Origin: Coriobacteriaceae bacterium | GTDB lineage: Bacteria; Actinomycetota; Coriobacteriia; Coriobacteriales; UMGS124 | Length of the DNA: 20,556 nt | Assembly: GCA_019421015.1 (NCBI GenBank) | Contig: JAHZGC010000017.1 | Coordinates: 28,781-49,336 of the forward strand | Direction of reading: 5' to 3' | Shown: positions 1-7,740 of the stretch, piece by piece | How the letters are laid out: the number at the start of each line of letters is the position of its first letter | How positions within the stretch are numbered: the first letter of the stretch is position 1 | The notes under the pieces: model-generated | What the model was told of the DNA's origin: nothing | The model's input: only the letters and a program-made list of their open reading frames with translations | Databases searched by the model: none | Translations under genes and position numbers: made by a program

Positions 1-411
1 GAGCGGGGCGGCGTAGTGGATGTCGAGCTGGGCATAGAACTGGCCCCAGCGCATGTAGGCCCACGCCACGCCGAGGCCTCCGAGCACCGACGCGACGACG
101 ACGCTCCCCAGCGGCGACAAGACCGCGGGCGCCGCCAGCAGGCCGCCGGCCACCGCCAGTGCGCAGGCGGCCGCCACGTCGAGCCCCAGGGCGAGCTTAT
201 GGGAGGGGACCTGGGCCAGAGGCATCCCACGGCGCACCGCGGCGCGCACCGCGCAAAACACCGCGACGAGGGCGGCGCTCAGCACCGCGTACATCACGAC
301 CATGACCGAGACCTCGTCGGTGGCCGCCGGGCGATGGGTCGCGCAGTAGATCCACATATGCACGAAGAGCAGCCCCAGGTGCCAGGGCCGTACCTGTTTG
401 AGAAACCCCAT
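1..411 (-). CDS. N-terminal part of a multi-pass membrane protein, probably a membrane-anchored LuxR-type regulator
   Basis: The frame is open from an ATG at 411 to the window edge (137 codons, no stop), and the gene continues outside the window. A good ribosome site (GAAAGGACGG) precedes the ATG. The protein has at least four hydrophobic stretches, at about residues 11-24, 37-55, 77-97 and 99-117, followed by a W-Y-M-R-W-G-Q-F-Y-A-Q-L-D motif. Established knowledge: Coriobacteriia carry many LuxR-type regulators whose N-terminal half is a 10-12 helix membrane domain, and these often sit divergent to a flavin reductase, as here. The DNA-binding domain is outside the window, so the LuxR assignment is inferred from the membrane domain and the neighbour. 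An ordinary transporter or unknown membrane protein is the alternative. It would plausibly regulate the reductase at 695-2560. Confidence 0.7.
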   Translation of the reverse strand, partial: MGFLKQVRPWHLGLLFVHMWIYCATHRPAATDEVSVMVVMYAVLSAALVAVFCAVRAAVRRGMPLAQVPSHKLALGLDVAAACALAVAGGLLAAPAVLSPLGSVVVASVLGGLGVAWAYMRWGQFYAQLDIHYAAPL

Positions 412-480
412 CGGCCCGTCCTTTCGCGTCCGCAGGTGCCACCGAGCGATTCCACACCGCGTCATGATAACAAAATCGCA

Positions 481-498
481 GGTACTGAGGGTAGTACC
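481..498. promoter_or_regulatory. Perfect palindrome GGTACT-N6-AGTACC in the divergent gap
   Basis: Two 6-bp arms are perfectly complementary around a 6-bp spacer. The site lies about 70 bp before the minus-strand membrane-protein start, just upstream of a possible -10 box for that gene (TATCAT read on the minus strand, 469-464). It could be an operator for the divergent pair. The role is inferred from position and symmetry only. Confidence 0.4.
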
Positions 499-505
499 TA
501 GCAAT

Positions 506-569
506 GACCCCTTTCGGGTCGGTGGGGTGTACGGCAACACCTCACCGTAAAAGACCCGTTTGGGGGTCT
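506..569. promoter_or_regulatory. Two related GACCC...GGGTC palindromes upstream of the reductase
   Basis: At 506-520 there is GACCC-N5-GGGTC and at 552-569 AGACCC-N6-GGGTCT. Both spacers contain TTT. Two similar dyads about 45 bp apart in a divergent promoter region suggest paired binding sites for a dimeric regulator. They could instead be hairpins in a leader RNA. The remainder of the 412-694 gap holds no gene that I can support. Confidence 0.35.
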
Positions 570-694
570 GCCAGCCGCGGCGGGGCGGCCGTAGAGTGCA
601 GCCAGCGCAAGCGAGCCGCCGGCCGCGCTGCGTCCACCCGGTCAGCGCAGCCGCGGAGCGGCCGCACCCACGACACCGTAAGGAGACATGCACC

Positions 695-2560
695 ATGGAG
701 ACCACCAACGCCTTCGCCCCCACCGCCTTCTCGCGCCGCACCTTTACCCGCGGCGCCGCCTGCGCCCTCGCCCTCTCGGCCGCCGGCACCCTCGGCGTGC
801 GCGGCGCCCTCGCCGACGCCCCCACCGAGCAGTCCTACGCCGCCGGCACCTACACCGGCGTCGCGGTGGGCAACGGCGGTGACATCACCGTCGAGGTGAC
901 CTTCTCGGACCACGCTATCGAGGCCATCGAGGTCGTCTCGCAGACCGAGACCCCCACTGTGGCCTATGGCGTCTTCGAGCAGCTGCCCCAGGCCATCCTC
1001 GACGCCCAGAGCCTGGGCATCGACGGCCTCACCGGCGCCACCGTGTCGAGCGCGGGCCTGCTGAACGCCGTGGGCAACGCCGCCGAGCAGGCCGGGGCCG
1101 ACATGAAGACCCTCTACAAGACCGTGGCCGTGGAGCCCTCGACCGAGGTCGTGGCTCTGGAGGCCGACGCCGTGGTGGTGGGCGGCGGCGCGGCCGGCCT
1201 AGCTGCCGCCCTGCGCCTGGAGGAGCTCGGCAAGTCGGTAGTGCTGGTCGAGAAGACCTACCGCCTGGGCGGCTGCATCTCGGTGAGCGGCGGCAACCAG
1301 GTGGTGGCCTGCAGCAAGCTCCAGGCGCAGGCCGGCGTGAGCGACGACGACCCCGCGACCATGGTGGCCGACTTCCAGAAGAACGGCGAGGACATCTGCG
1401 TCCCCGAGCTCATCGAGCTCTACGCCGGCCACGTGGGCGAGACCACCGACTGGCTCAACGAGTCCTGCGGCGTCGCGTACAACATGGACGGCGGCCTCCA
1501 CGACCTCGCCGAGTACTCCGTGGACCGTGAGCTCGCCTACGCGGGCGGCGGCGCCGGCGCCACCGAGACCCTGCGCGAGGCCGTGGCCGCCTCGAGCATC
1601 CAGGTGCTCGTCGAAACCTCGATCCAGCAGATCGTCATGGACGGGGGCACCGTGGCGGGCATCGTGGCCCAGGCCAAGGACGGCACCACCTACGAGATCG
1701 GCGCTCCGGCCGTGGTGCTGGCCACCGGCGGCTACGGCGCCAGCAGCCGCTGGAAGCCCGAGTCGCTGGCCGAGTCACTCTACTACGGCCTGACCACCTC
1801 CACCGGCGACGGCCTGACCGTGGCCACCGCCGAGGGCGTGGACGCCGCCACGCGCATGCTCGAGTACGCCAAGCAGTACCCCAACGGCGTGGAGGTCTCG
1901 GCCGGCCGCGCCAAGTCGACCATCGACGGCAACCTGGTGGTGTGGCCCATGAGCACGATCCTCGTGAACCCCGCAGGCGAGCGCGTGGTGAACGAGAAGG
2001 CCTCGAACCACGACATCCTCGAGGTCGAGCTGCAGCAGCCCGGCTCGATGCTCTACCTGCTCATGGACGCCGCCAACTACGCCGCCTGGAGCGAGAAGCT
2101 CCCCGGCACCGGCTTCAACATGGACCTGGTGGCCCAGTGGCTCGAGGCCAACGGCGAGAGCACGCCCGTGTTTGCCCACGGCGAGACCATCGCCGAGCTG
2201 GCCGGCCGCGTGGGCATGGACCCGTCCGTGCTCCAGGCCACCGTGGACGACTACAACAACGGCGTGGCCACCGGCGTCGACGAGTTCGGCCGCTCGGGCG
2301 ACTACCTCAAGATGGAGATCGGCGAGGGCACCTACTACCTGGTGGAGCAGAAGCCCCGCTACGCCACCACCATGGGCGGCCTCGTGGTGAACGACGCCCT
2401 CGAGGTCCAGAACAGCGCCAGCGAGACCATCTGCGGCCTTTACGCCGCCGGCGAGGTCGTGGGCGGCGTCATGGGCAGCAACTCGCCCTCGGGCGCCAAC
2501 AACGGCTGGGCCCTCACGAGCGGCAAGCTCGCCGCCGAGTCGATCGCGGCCCGGGGGTAA
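695..2560 (+). CDS. Tat-exported FMN-binding/FAD-dependent reductase (fumarate/urocanate reductase-like flavoprotein)
   Basis: This 621-residue protein starts at ATG 695, which has a TAAGGAG site 9 nt upstream; longer in-frame extensions lack one. Residues 13-19 (SRRTFTR) are a Tat signal with likely cleavage after A-L-A (residue 40). An FMN_bind domain (about 48-133) contains D110-G-L-T-G-A-T116, where FMN is normally attached covalently to the last Thr. An FAD_binding_2/flavoprotein domain follows, with the dinucleotide motif VVGGGAAGL (161-169), VLATGGYG (341-348) and a C-terminal AAGEVVGGVMGSN. Family knowledge: such extracytoplasmic flavoproteins reduce activated C=C bonds of organic electron acceptors in anaerobic respiration. 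The substrate-binding His and Arg positions of fumarate reductases appear replaced (see findings), so the acceptor is probably not fumarate. It is divergent from the membrane protein at 1-411, a likely regulator. Confidence 0.92.
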   Translation: METTNAFAPTAFSRRTFTRGAACALALSAAGTLGVRGALADAPTEQSYAAGTYTGVAVGNGGDITVEVTFSDHAIEAIEVVSQTETPTVAYGVFEQLPQAILDAQSLGIDGLTGATVSSAGLLNAVGNAAEQAGADMKTLYKTVAVEPSTEVVALEADAVVVGGGAAGLAAALRLEELGKSVVLVEKTYRLGGCISVSGGNQVVACSKLQAQAGVSDDDPATMVADFQKNGEDICVPELIELYAGHVGETTDWLNESCGVAYNMDGGLHDLAEYSVDRELAYAGGGAGATETLREAVAASSIQVLVETSIQQIVMDGGTVAGIVAQAKDGTTYEIGAPAVVLATGGYGASSRWKPESLAESLYYGLTTSTGDGLTVATAEGVDAATRMLEYAKQYPNGVEVSAGRAKSTIDGNLVVWPMSTILVNPAGERVVNEKASNHDILEVELQQPGSMLYLLMDAANYAAWSEKLPGTGFNMDLVAQWLEANGESTPVFAHGETIAELAGRVGMDPSVLQATVDDYNNGVATGVDEFGRSGDYLKMEIGEGTYYLVEQKPRYATTMGGLVVNDALEVQNSASETICGLYAAGEVVGGVMGSNSPSGANNGWALTSGKLAAESIAARG

Positions 2561-2571
2561 GGGAACAAGAA

Positions 2572-2622
2572 CGGCGGAGAAGCCCCGAAACCGATGGGAC
2601 TTCTCCGCCGCGTTGGTATTTT
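2572..2622 (+). terminator. Rho-independent terminator, possibly bidirectional
   Basis: A perfect 11-bp stem CGGCGGAGAAG / CTTCTCCGCCG (2572-2582 and 2600-2610) is followed by a T-rich stretch (GTTGGTATTTT). It ends the reductase transcript and may also stop the small minus-strand gene at 2671-2766. The GGAGAAG stem recurs at other hairpins in this window. Confidence 0.8.
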
Positions 2623-2670
2623 AGAATCCACCCCGAACGGTCCAGGGCGCTCGGTCCTTACCGGGCGTTC

Positions 2671-2766
2671 TTACAGGGCGCCGCAGTCGGTGGCGTAGCC
2701 CACGTAGACGCAGGAGCCCAGCACGCCGCAGACGACGGTTGCAGCAAGAATCGAAACGACGGTCAT
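2671..2766 (-). CDS. 31-residue hydrophobic membrane peptide
   Basis: This short frame runs from ATG 2766 to TAA 2671. A strong ribosome site (AAAGAAAGGTGAT) lies directly upstream at normal spacing, which is the main reason for calling it. The peptide opens MTVVSILAATVVCGVLG and continues with a Ser-Cys-Val-Tyr segment and a short polar tail ending D-C-G-A-L. That makes one membrane helix of about 20 residues, three Cys in all (residues 13, 19 and 28), and hardly any charge. It lies between the terminator at 2572-2622 and a non-coding block, as a stand-alone unit. I do not recognise a family. It could be a small membrane-complex subunit, a stress peptide or a hydrophobic toxin; no function is claimed. 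Homologs in related genomes would confirm it. Confidence 0.55.
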   Translation of the reverse strand: MTVVSILAATVVCGVLGSCVYVGYATDCGAL

Positions 2767-3264
2767 GGGTATCACCTTTCTTTCTGTAAGACGACCTTGA
2801 GCCAGGTGGTCGCTGGCGGCAGCTCGTCAACCTTTGGTTCCCGTGATACCCATAATCGCAGGTTGAAATACTTCTTTTCTATCGGGTGACCCTACGGGAT
2901 GCTTACAAATCCGTGATAATCGCCCCGCAGGCAGCGGTCGCGCAAGCACGAGCCGGGCTTCGTAGGTATGAACGAAAAGCAAGTGGAGGCGTTCGACATT
3001 CCACCCCGCGGAATAGGGTGCCAATTTTGGATGCCAGCAAAAGGGAAGTTCTTTCCGCAGAAAGGGGGTTCTGGATAGGCACCTATGCAACGCGAACAGC
3101 AAAACCGAGGAAGCAAGGTTTCGCAGACAAAAGGGTTACCAGAAAAAACGCAGGTCAGAAGGGCATTGATCACGAGGCTTTCTCCCCTACGGGCGAATGG
3201 GGCCCACTGAGATCCTCCCAAGCCTATCCCGAACCCTGATTATGCGGAAGCATCTCCCCTTTTG
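2767..3264. other. About 500 bp without a confident gene; lower-GC block
   Basis: Base composition is clearly more A/T-rich than in the flanks, and the short open frames on both strands lack the G/C third-position bias and ribosome sites of the real genes. Their translations are unusually rich in Cys, Pro and aromatic residues. Visible structure includes ATAGG-CA-CCTAT (3075-3086) and CCAA-TT-TTGG near 3023. The block may be a decayed gene, an intergenic repeat or imported DNA. The promoter of the small peptide gene must lie at its left end. Confidence 0.5.
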
Positions 3265-4521
3265 TCACGCGCCGATTCGTGCCCTCCCCCGCCGGACCGC
3301 GATGGCACGGGCGGCAAAGGTGGCAACGGCAGCCAGGCCAAAGGCGACCACCGCCATCACGAAGGGGGCTTGGGCGCTCATCTCGTACATGAAGCCCGCC
3401 ACGAGGGAGCCCCCCACCATGCCGAAAGACTTCACCGACTGGAACAGGCCCGCCACCATGCCGTGGCCTTGGGGGTCGGCCTCGACCGAGAGCGCCTGCA
3501 TGAGCGGGATGTACATCGAGTTGAATACATAGAACAGCATGTTCAGGCCCAGGTAGAGCGGCATCGACGAGACGAACAGGGTGCTCGCCAGAACACCGGC
3601 CGCCAGCACGAGCACCCAGCCCAGCGAACGTTCCACGTCGTGCGAGCGCTGTAGACGCAGACCGACCGTCAGGTTGGCGGCCAAGCCCAGCACGCCCACC
3701 ACGGCGTATATGTAGCCGTTGTAGGTGGGCGGAAAGGAAAACTGGTCGCGTAGATAGTAGTTGAACGAGTTGTCGTAGGCGGCCGAGGCCGAACAGGCCA
3801 GAAGCGTGGCCACCATGAACACGGCCATCCATGGGGAGAGGACCGCCCTGGTGTCCGCGAAGGCGGCCAAGGGATTGGCGGTCTTGAGCGTGAGCCTTTG
3901 GGCCGAGGGGTGCCACGCCGGGCCCTCCCGTAGGAGAAGCCACGCGCAGACGGCCACCACGGCAAGGATGAAGAACTGCAGCACGAACGAGCGGCCGGGC
4001 TCGTCTCGGCCCACCAGGCCGCCCACCAGGTACCCGAACGCCGTGGCAAAGCCGGTCACCGCCGCGTACAGCGTCATGCGGCGCCCCGTGCTGCGCACGT
4101 CGGAGACGTCGGCCACATAGGCCATGGCCGCCACACCGCACCCCGAGCAAAACGACCCGGCGGCAAAGCGGGCCAGCAGAATCGTAGGCACCGTAGTGCT
4201 CACCAAAAACGCCAGCTGAGAAACCCCGTAGCAGAACATCGTGACGGCCAGCGTGGGCACGCGCCCGATGCGGTCGGACACCACGCCCCAGAACGGTGCC
4301 CACAGAAAAAGCCCAAAGGCCATAGCGGCAAAGGCGGCGCCGAAGATCCAGTCGGGCAGCGCCAGGGCGATGTAGAACGCCGGCTCCACCGGGTGCACCA
4401 CATTGGCCGCCACCGATTCGGCGGCCATGAGGGCGCAAAGCACGGCAAACGAGGGCCTGCGGAAACGGCCGACTCCATAGGAGAAAGGCGGGCGGTCCTG
4501 GCTTTGGGACGGGCTGTTCAC
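3265..4521 (-). CDS. MFS transporter, probable drug/metabolite exporter
   Basis: This protein of about 418 residues has around 12 hydrophobic helices and the MFS motif A between helices 2 and 3 (G-V-V-S-D-R-I-G-R). That identifies a Major Facilitator Superfamily carrier in the cytoplasmic membrane. The start is chosen at GTG 4521, which has CAGGAT 6-11 nt upstream; an in-frame TTG at 4551 has no ribosome site and would lie inside the palindrome at 4549-4568. The substrate cannot be read from sequence; the layout resembles multidrug or TetA-like exporters. It is transcribed divergently from the GH25 gene as a single gene, followed on its own strand by the gene-poor block. Confidence 0.85.
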   Translation of the reverse strand: MNSPSQSQDRPPFSYGVGRFRRPSFAVLCALMAAESVAANVVHPVEPAFYIALALPDWIFGAAFAAMAFGLFLWAPFWGVVSDRIGRVPTLAVTMFCYGVSQLAFLVSTTVPTILLARFAAGSFCSGCGVAAMAYVADVSDVRSTGRRMTLYAAVTGFATAFGYLVGGLVGRDEPGRSFVLQFFILAVVAVCAWLLLREGPAWHPSAQRLTLKTANPLAAFADTRAVLSPWMAVFMVATLLACSASAAYDNSFNYYLRDQFSFPPTYNGYIYAVVGVLGLAANLTVGLRLQRSHDVERSLGWVLVLAAGVLASTLFVSSMPLYLGLNMLFYVFNSMYIPLMQALSVEADPQGHGMVAGLFQSVKSFGMVGGSLVAGFMYEMSAQAPFVMAVVAFGLAAVATFAARAIAVRRGRARIGA

Positions 4522-4548
4522 GGGAAATCCTGTTCTTGGAAGGCTCGA

Positions 4549-4574
4549 CAACGATATGCAAATCGTTGAGTATA
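4549..4574 (-). promoter_or_regulatory. Operator-like palindrome and -10 box before the MFS gene
   Basis: CAACGAT-N6-ATCGTTG (4549-4568) is a perfect 7-bp dyad that directly follows, in the minus-strand reading, a TATACT box (4574-4569). A repressor bound here would cover the transcription start and control the exporter. The 10-mer CAACGATATG within it occurs again at 7767-7776. Regulator identity is unknown. Confidence 0.45.
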
Positions 4575-4597
4575 GCGCTGCCGGCCCCCATCCGGGC

Positions 4598-4603
4598 TAT
4601 AAT
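4598..4603 (+). promoter_or_regulatory. TATAAT -10 box of the GH25 gene
   Basis: A consensus TATAAT lies 68 bp before the GH25 start. No good -35 box is visible at 16-18 bp upstream, so strength and exact start site are uncertain. Confidence 0.45.
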
Positions 4604-4671
4604 GCCCGAGCCGTATAGGCGCTTCTTCGCATAAGGACGCCCCCGCGCCCCACACGTTCGAAAGGACGCCC

Positions 4672-5574
4672 ATGGAGCCCAGCCCCTCCCCCAGCCACAA
4701 CCCCAAGCCCAAGCCCTCGGCCCGCAGGAGCCCCCGCGAGACGATCGCGCTCACGCGGGCCCAGCTCGGCATCGTCGTTGCGGCAACCGCCCTGGTCACC
4801 GGCCTTCTTATTTGGGCCGTGACCTCTATCGTGAGTTGCGTGACACAACCGGCCTCCGTGCAGGAACCCCAGCCCTGGGTGAGCCCCTACGACTGGGAAA
4901 ACGTCACGGCCCTCGAAAACGGCTACCTAACCTACACCAAAGACGGCCGCACCGCCTCGGAGGCAGGCGTCGACGTGTCCGAGCACGACGGGCCCATCGA
5001 CTGGGCCGCCGTCAAGGCCGGCGGGGCCGACTTCGCCATGGTGCGGGTGGGCTACCGCGGCTATGGGTCGGGCGAGATTGTGCGCGACACGTACTTCGAG
5101 GCCAACATGCGCGGGGCGGCCGAGGCGGGGCTCAAGGTGGGCGTCTACTTCTTCTCGCAGGCCGTGACCGCCGAGGAGGCCCGCGAGGAGGCGCGCTTCG
5201 TCCTCGACGAGATAGCCCGCACCGGCGTGCAGCCCACCTACCCTGTGGTCTTTGACCAGGAGCCCATCACCAACGACAGCGCTCGCACCGACTCGCTCAC
5301 CGACGAGCAGCTCACCTCGAACGCGCTGGCCTTCTGCAAAGAGATCGAGGCGGCCGGCTACCAGCCCATGATCTACGGCAACCAGCACGACCTGGCACGC
5401 CTCGACCTCTCGGGAGAACTCGGCAACTACGACATCTGGTATGCCGAGTACGGCGTGGACGAGCCCACCGGCCAGGTGGACTTCACCATCTGGCAGCATA
5501 CGGCGAGCGGCACGGTGAGCGGCATCCCCACCACCGAGGGCCAGATCGACATGAACATCCGGTTCTTGGAGTAA
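4672..5574 (+). CDS. Membrane-anchored GH25 muramidase (lysozyme)
   Basis: The 300-residue protein starts at ATG 4672 after GAAAGGACG. A Pro/Ser-rich cytoplasmic tail of about 30 residues is followed by one membrane helix (about 32-56, ending near a Cys) and an outside-facing catalytic domain from about residue 97. GH25 hallmarks are the opening G-V-D101-V-S-E-H-D-G, the catalytic acid pair F-D195-Q-E197, and I-W-Y-A-E-Y plus W-Q-H near the end. GH25 enzymes cleave the MurNAc-GlcNAc beta-1,4 bond of peptidoglycan. There is no cell-wall repeat domain and no phage context, so this is most likely a housekeeping enzyme tethered at the membrane for wall remodelling. It converges with pepT and shares a hairpin with it. 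Confidence 0.93.
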   Translation: MEPSPSPSHNPKPKPSARRSPRETIALTRAQLGIVVAATALVTGLLIWAVTSIVSCVTQPASVQEPQPWVSPYDWENVTALENGYLTYTKDGRTASEAGVDVSEHDGPIDWAAVKAGGADFAMVRVGYRGYGSGEIVRDTYFEANMRGAAEAGLKVGVYFFSQAVTAEEAREEARFVLDEIARTGVQPTYPVVFDQEPITNDSARTDSLTDEQLTSNALAFCKEIEAAGYQPMIYGNQHDLARLDLSGELGNYDIWYAEYGVDEPTGQVDFTIWQHTASGTVSGIPTTEGQIDMNIRFLE

Positions 5575-5604
5575 TTCGAGAGCATCCTTCATCATGCACC
5601 AAGC

Positions 5605-5653
5605 GAAGGTCCCCACACAGTCCGGCGACAAACCGGGCGGCACGGGGACCTTC
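5605..5653. terminator. Hairpin between convergent GH25 and pepT genes
   Basis: A perfect 10-bp stem GAAGGTCCCC / GGGGACCTTC (5605-5614, 5644-5653) encloses a CCGG inner pair. It has no T-tract on either side, so its terminator role rests on its position between two convergent stop codons. Confidence 0.5.
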
Positions 5654-5694
5654 CTGCAAAGGAGGCGGAGGCGGGGCACCTCGGCCCCTATGCT

Positions 5695-6945
5695 CTACTC
5701 GGCCTGCGGCTCCGCGTAGAGGCCCACCAGCGTCTGCAGCACGTCGACCATGTCCTCGAGCTCGTAGACGCCCACGAACTCCTTGACACCGTGGGCGTTG
5801 TGGTAGCCGGCGCTGATGTTGGCGCAGGGCAGTCCGCGGTAGCAGAGCTGAGCGCCGTCGGTACCGCCGCGCATGGGCTCGGTCCACATGGTGTAGCCGT
5901 TGGCGGCATAGGCCTTGCGGGCGTTCTCGATGAGGTGCGGGTGCTGGGTCACGACCTCGGCCATGTTGCGGTACTGGTCGTTGATCTCGATCGAGACGAT
6001 CTCGCGGCCGTAGCGCTCGTTGAGGAACGCCGCCGCCTGGCGCATGACCTCCTTCTTGGCCTCGAGCCTGCCGCTGTCGTGGTCGCGGATGATGTACCAG
6101 GCCTCGGCCGACTCCACGCCACCGCGCAGGTCGTGCAGGTGGATGAAGCCGTCGTAGCCTTCGGTGTACTGGGGCTTGGCCTGGGGCGGCATAAGGTTCT
6201 CGTACTGGCAGGCGATCTCCACGGCGTTGACCATGCGGTCCTTGGAGGTGCCGGGGTGCACCGAGAAGCCCGCGAAGCGCACCTTGGCCTCGGCGGCGTT
6301 GAAGCACTCGTAGTTCATGACGCCGATGGGGCCGCCGTCCAGCGTGTAGCCCCAGGTGGCGCCGTGCTCGTCGAGGTCGAGCAGCGCCGCGCCGTGGCCC
6401 AGCTCCTCGTCGGGCACAAAGCTGATGGCCAGACGAGGATGCGGGATCGAGGGGTCGTCGAGCAGGCGCTTGGCCAGGGCCATGATCTCGGCCACGCCCG
6501 CCTTGTCGTCGGCGGCCAGCAGCGTGCGGCCGTCGGTGCAGATGATCTGGCGGCCCACCATGTCGTTAAGCTCGGGGTTGATCGAGGGGTCGGTGTAGAC
6601 CTCGACGCCGTCGACCACGCCCATCACGAGCTTGCCGCCCTGGTAGTCCACGACCTGCGGCTTCACGCCATTGCCAGGCACGCTCGACTCGGCGTCGACG
6701 TGGGCGTTGAGGGCGAGCGTGGGCAGCCCCTCGAGACCGGCGGTCACGTAGGCGTGCTCGGTAGTGATAACGTCCTGGGCGCCCATCGCGCGCAGCTCGT
6801 CGGCGAGCAGGTTCACGAGGTCCTGCTGGCAGGCGGTGGAGGGCACCACGTCGATGTTGCGCGGGTCTCCCTGGGTGTCCACCTGCACATAGCGCAGGAA
6901 ACGCTCGACGACGTCACTGTACTGGGGTTCTGCGGGTTCGCTCAT
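5695..6945 (-). CDS. pepT: Peptidase T (tripeptide aminopeptidase, M20B)
   Basis: The 416-residue length fits PepT. The start at ATG 6945 has GAGGAGG upstream. The dinuclear-zinc site of the M20 family is visible: N-A-H82-V-D84, A-A-D146-D, the general-base motif P-D-E-E-L-G-H (178-184), Y-T-L-D203-G-G and a late N-A-H-G-V-K-E-F. The inserted dimerisation domain (about 210-325) contains the usual H-P-G-T motif. The enzyme removes N-terminal residues from tripeptides in the cytoplasm, the last step in peptide use. It is monocistronic; no peptide transporter is adjacent. Confidence 0.96.
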   Translation of the reverse strand: MSEPAEPQYSDVVERFLRYVQVDTQGDPRNIDVVPSTACQQDLVNLLADELRAMGAQDVITTEHAYVTAGLEGLPTLALNAHVDAESSVPGNGVKPQVVDYQGGKLVMGVVDGVEVYTDPSINPELNDMVGRQIICTDGRTLLAADDKAGVAEIMALAKRLLDDPSIPHPRLAISFVPDEELGHGAALLDLDEHGATWGYTLDGGPIGVMNYECFNAAEAKVRFAGFSVHPGTSKDRMVNAVEIACQYENLMPPQAKPQYTEGYDGFIHLHDLRGGVESAEAWYIIRDHDSGRLEAKKEVMRQAAAFLNERYGREIVSIEINDQYRNMAEVVTQHPHLIENARKAYAANGYTMWTEPMRGGTDGAQLCYRGLPCANISAGYHNAHGVKEFVGVYELEDMVDVLQTLVGLYAEPQAE

Positions 6946-7062
6946 AGAGAGGGCCTCCTCGGGGTTGGGGTTGTGTGCGCTGCATAGGGTAGTCCTCTTT
7001 ACGCGCCCCGATGCCCCTCAGCGGAGAAGCCCACAAAAGCGGGCACCCGTCGGGAGACGGAC

Positions 7063-7097
7063 GCAAAAGGGCCCCGGAGGCGCTTGCCCCGGGACCC
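7063..7097 (-). terminator. Rho-independent terminator of the 7127-7723 gene
   Basis: On the minus strand GGGTCCCGG pairs with CCGGGGCCC (one wobble) and is followed by TTTT (7068-7065). It lies about 30 bp after the stop codon. Confidence 0.8.
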
Positions 7098-7126
7098 TGC
7101 GATACAGGACGCTCCAACTTCTCGCA

Positions 7127-7723
7127 CTACTCGCCCTTTTCGGCTTCCCGCTCCTCACGCCTGGCTTCGCGCTCGAGCTCGCGCTCGGCCTTCTTGTCGG
7201 CGCGCTCGCGCTCCTTGTCGGCCTTCTCCTGCTCGGCACGGCGCTCCTTCTCCTCCTTCACGGCCTGGGCGATCTCGGCGGCGGCCCAGCGGTAGATGGA
7301 GACGTTGTAACCCTCGAAGTTGGCGTCAAACCCGTCGGGCCCCTCCTCGTCGACCAGGGCCACGATACCCGCCTGGCAGGAGCCGAGCTTGCCCGCTACC
7401 AGCGAGAGCAGCGAGGAGTTGCGGTCGTCGGTGGACTCCCCCGCTATCCCGCCGGCAAACAGGCCGATGCTGCCGCCGAGCAACACGCCAAAGGGGCCGC
7501 CCAACAGGCCCACGAGGGCACCGATGAGACCGCCGAAGGCGACGTCGTCGTCGACCGAGTCGTCGCCAAAGGTGTCGACCAGCACGCCTCCCTCGCCGTC
7601 GTTGCGCAACACACCCGCCTGCTCAACGGTGTAGGACGCGCCGGAGGCGTTGTTCTTGAGCTCTGCAAAGGCCTCGAAGGCCTCGCTCTCGACATCGAAC
7701 ACGACCAATGCGACGTTTTTCAT
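7127..7723 (-). CDS. DUF1269-like protein with glycine-rich membrane hairpin and coiled-coil tail
   Basis: The 198-residue protein starts at ATG 7723 (AAGGGAG upstream); the longer in-frame extension has no ribosome site. Residues 1-50 look like an alpha-beta half-domain. Residues 62-95 are a Gly-rich hydrophobic hairpin (G-A-L-V-G-L-L-G-G and similar). Residues 105-155 form a second alpha-beta half with the phrase I-V-A-L-V-D-E and S-I-Y-R145-W146. The tail (155-198) is almost all Glu, Lys, Arg and Ala, a likely coiled coil. This is the layout of DUF1269 membrane proteins, whose function is unknown. It lies 139 bp after the TetR gene on the same strand, and two relatives follow at 9097 and 9627. 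Confidence 0.8.
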   Translation of the reverse strand: MKNVALVVFDVESEAFEAFAELKNNASGASYTVEQAGVLRNDGEGGVLVDTFGDDSVDDDVAFGGLIGALVGLLGGPFGVLLGGSIGLFAGGIAGESTDDRNSSLLSLVAGKLGSCQAGIVALVDEEGPDGFDANFEGYNVSIYRWAAAEIAQAVKEEKERRAEQEKADKERERADKKAERELEREARREEREAEKGE

Positions 7724-7740
7724 GGGTGGCTCCCTTCGCG

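Noticed and set aside
2892..3221. A 109-codon minus-strand frame in the gene-poor block
   Set aside because: It has no clear ribosome site, odd Cys/Pro/aromatic-rich composition, and overlaps similar frames on both strands; coding is not supported.
3224..4591. A 455-codon frame overlapping the MFS gene in another frame on the same strand
   Set aside because: Its translation is Arg/Gly-rich without membrane helices, whereas the alternative frame encodes a clean MFS carrier.
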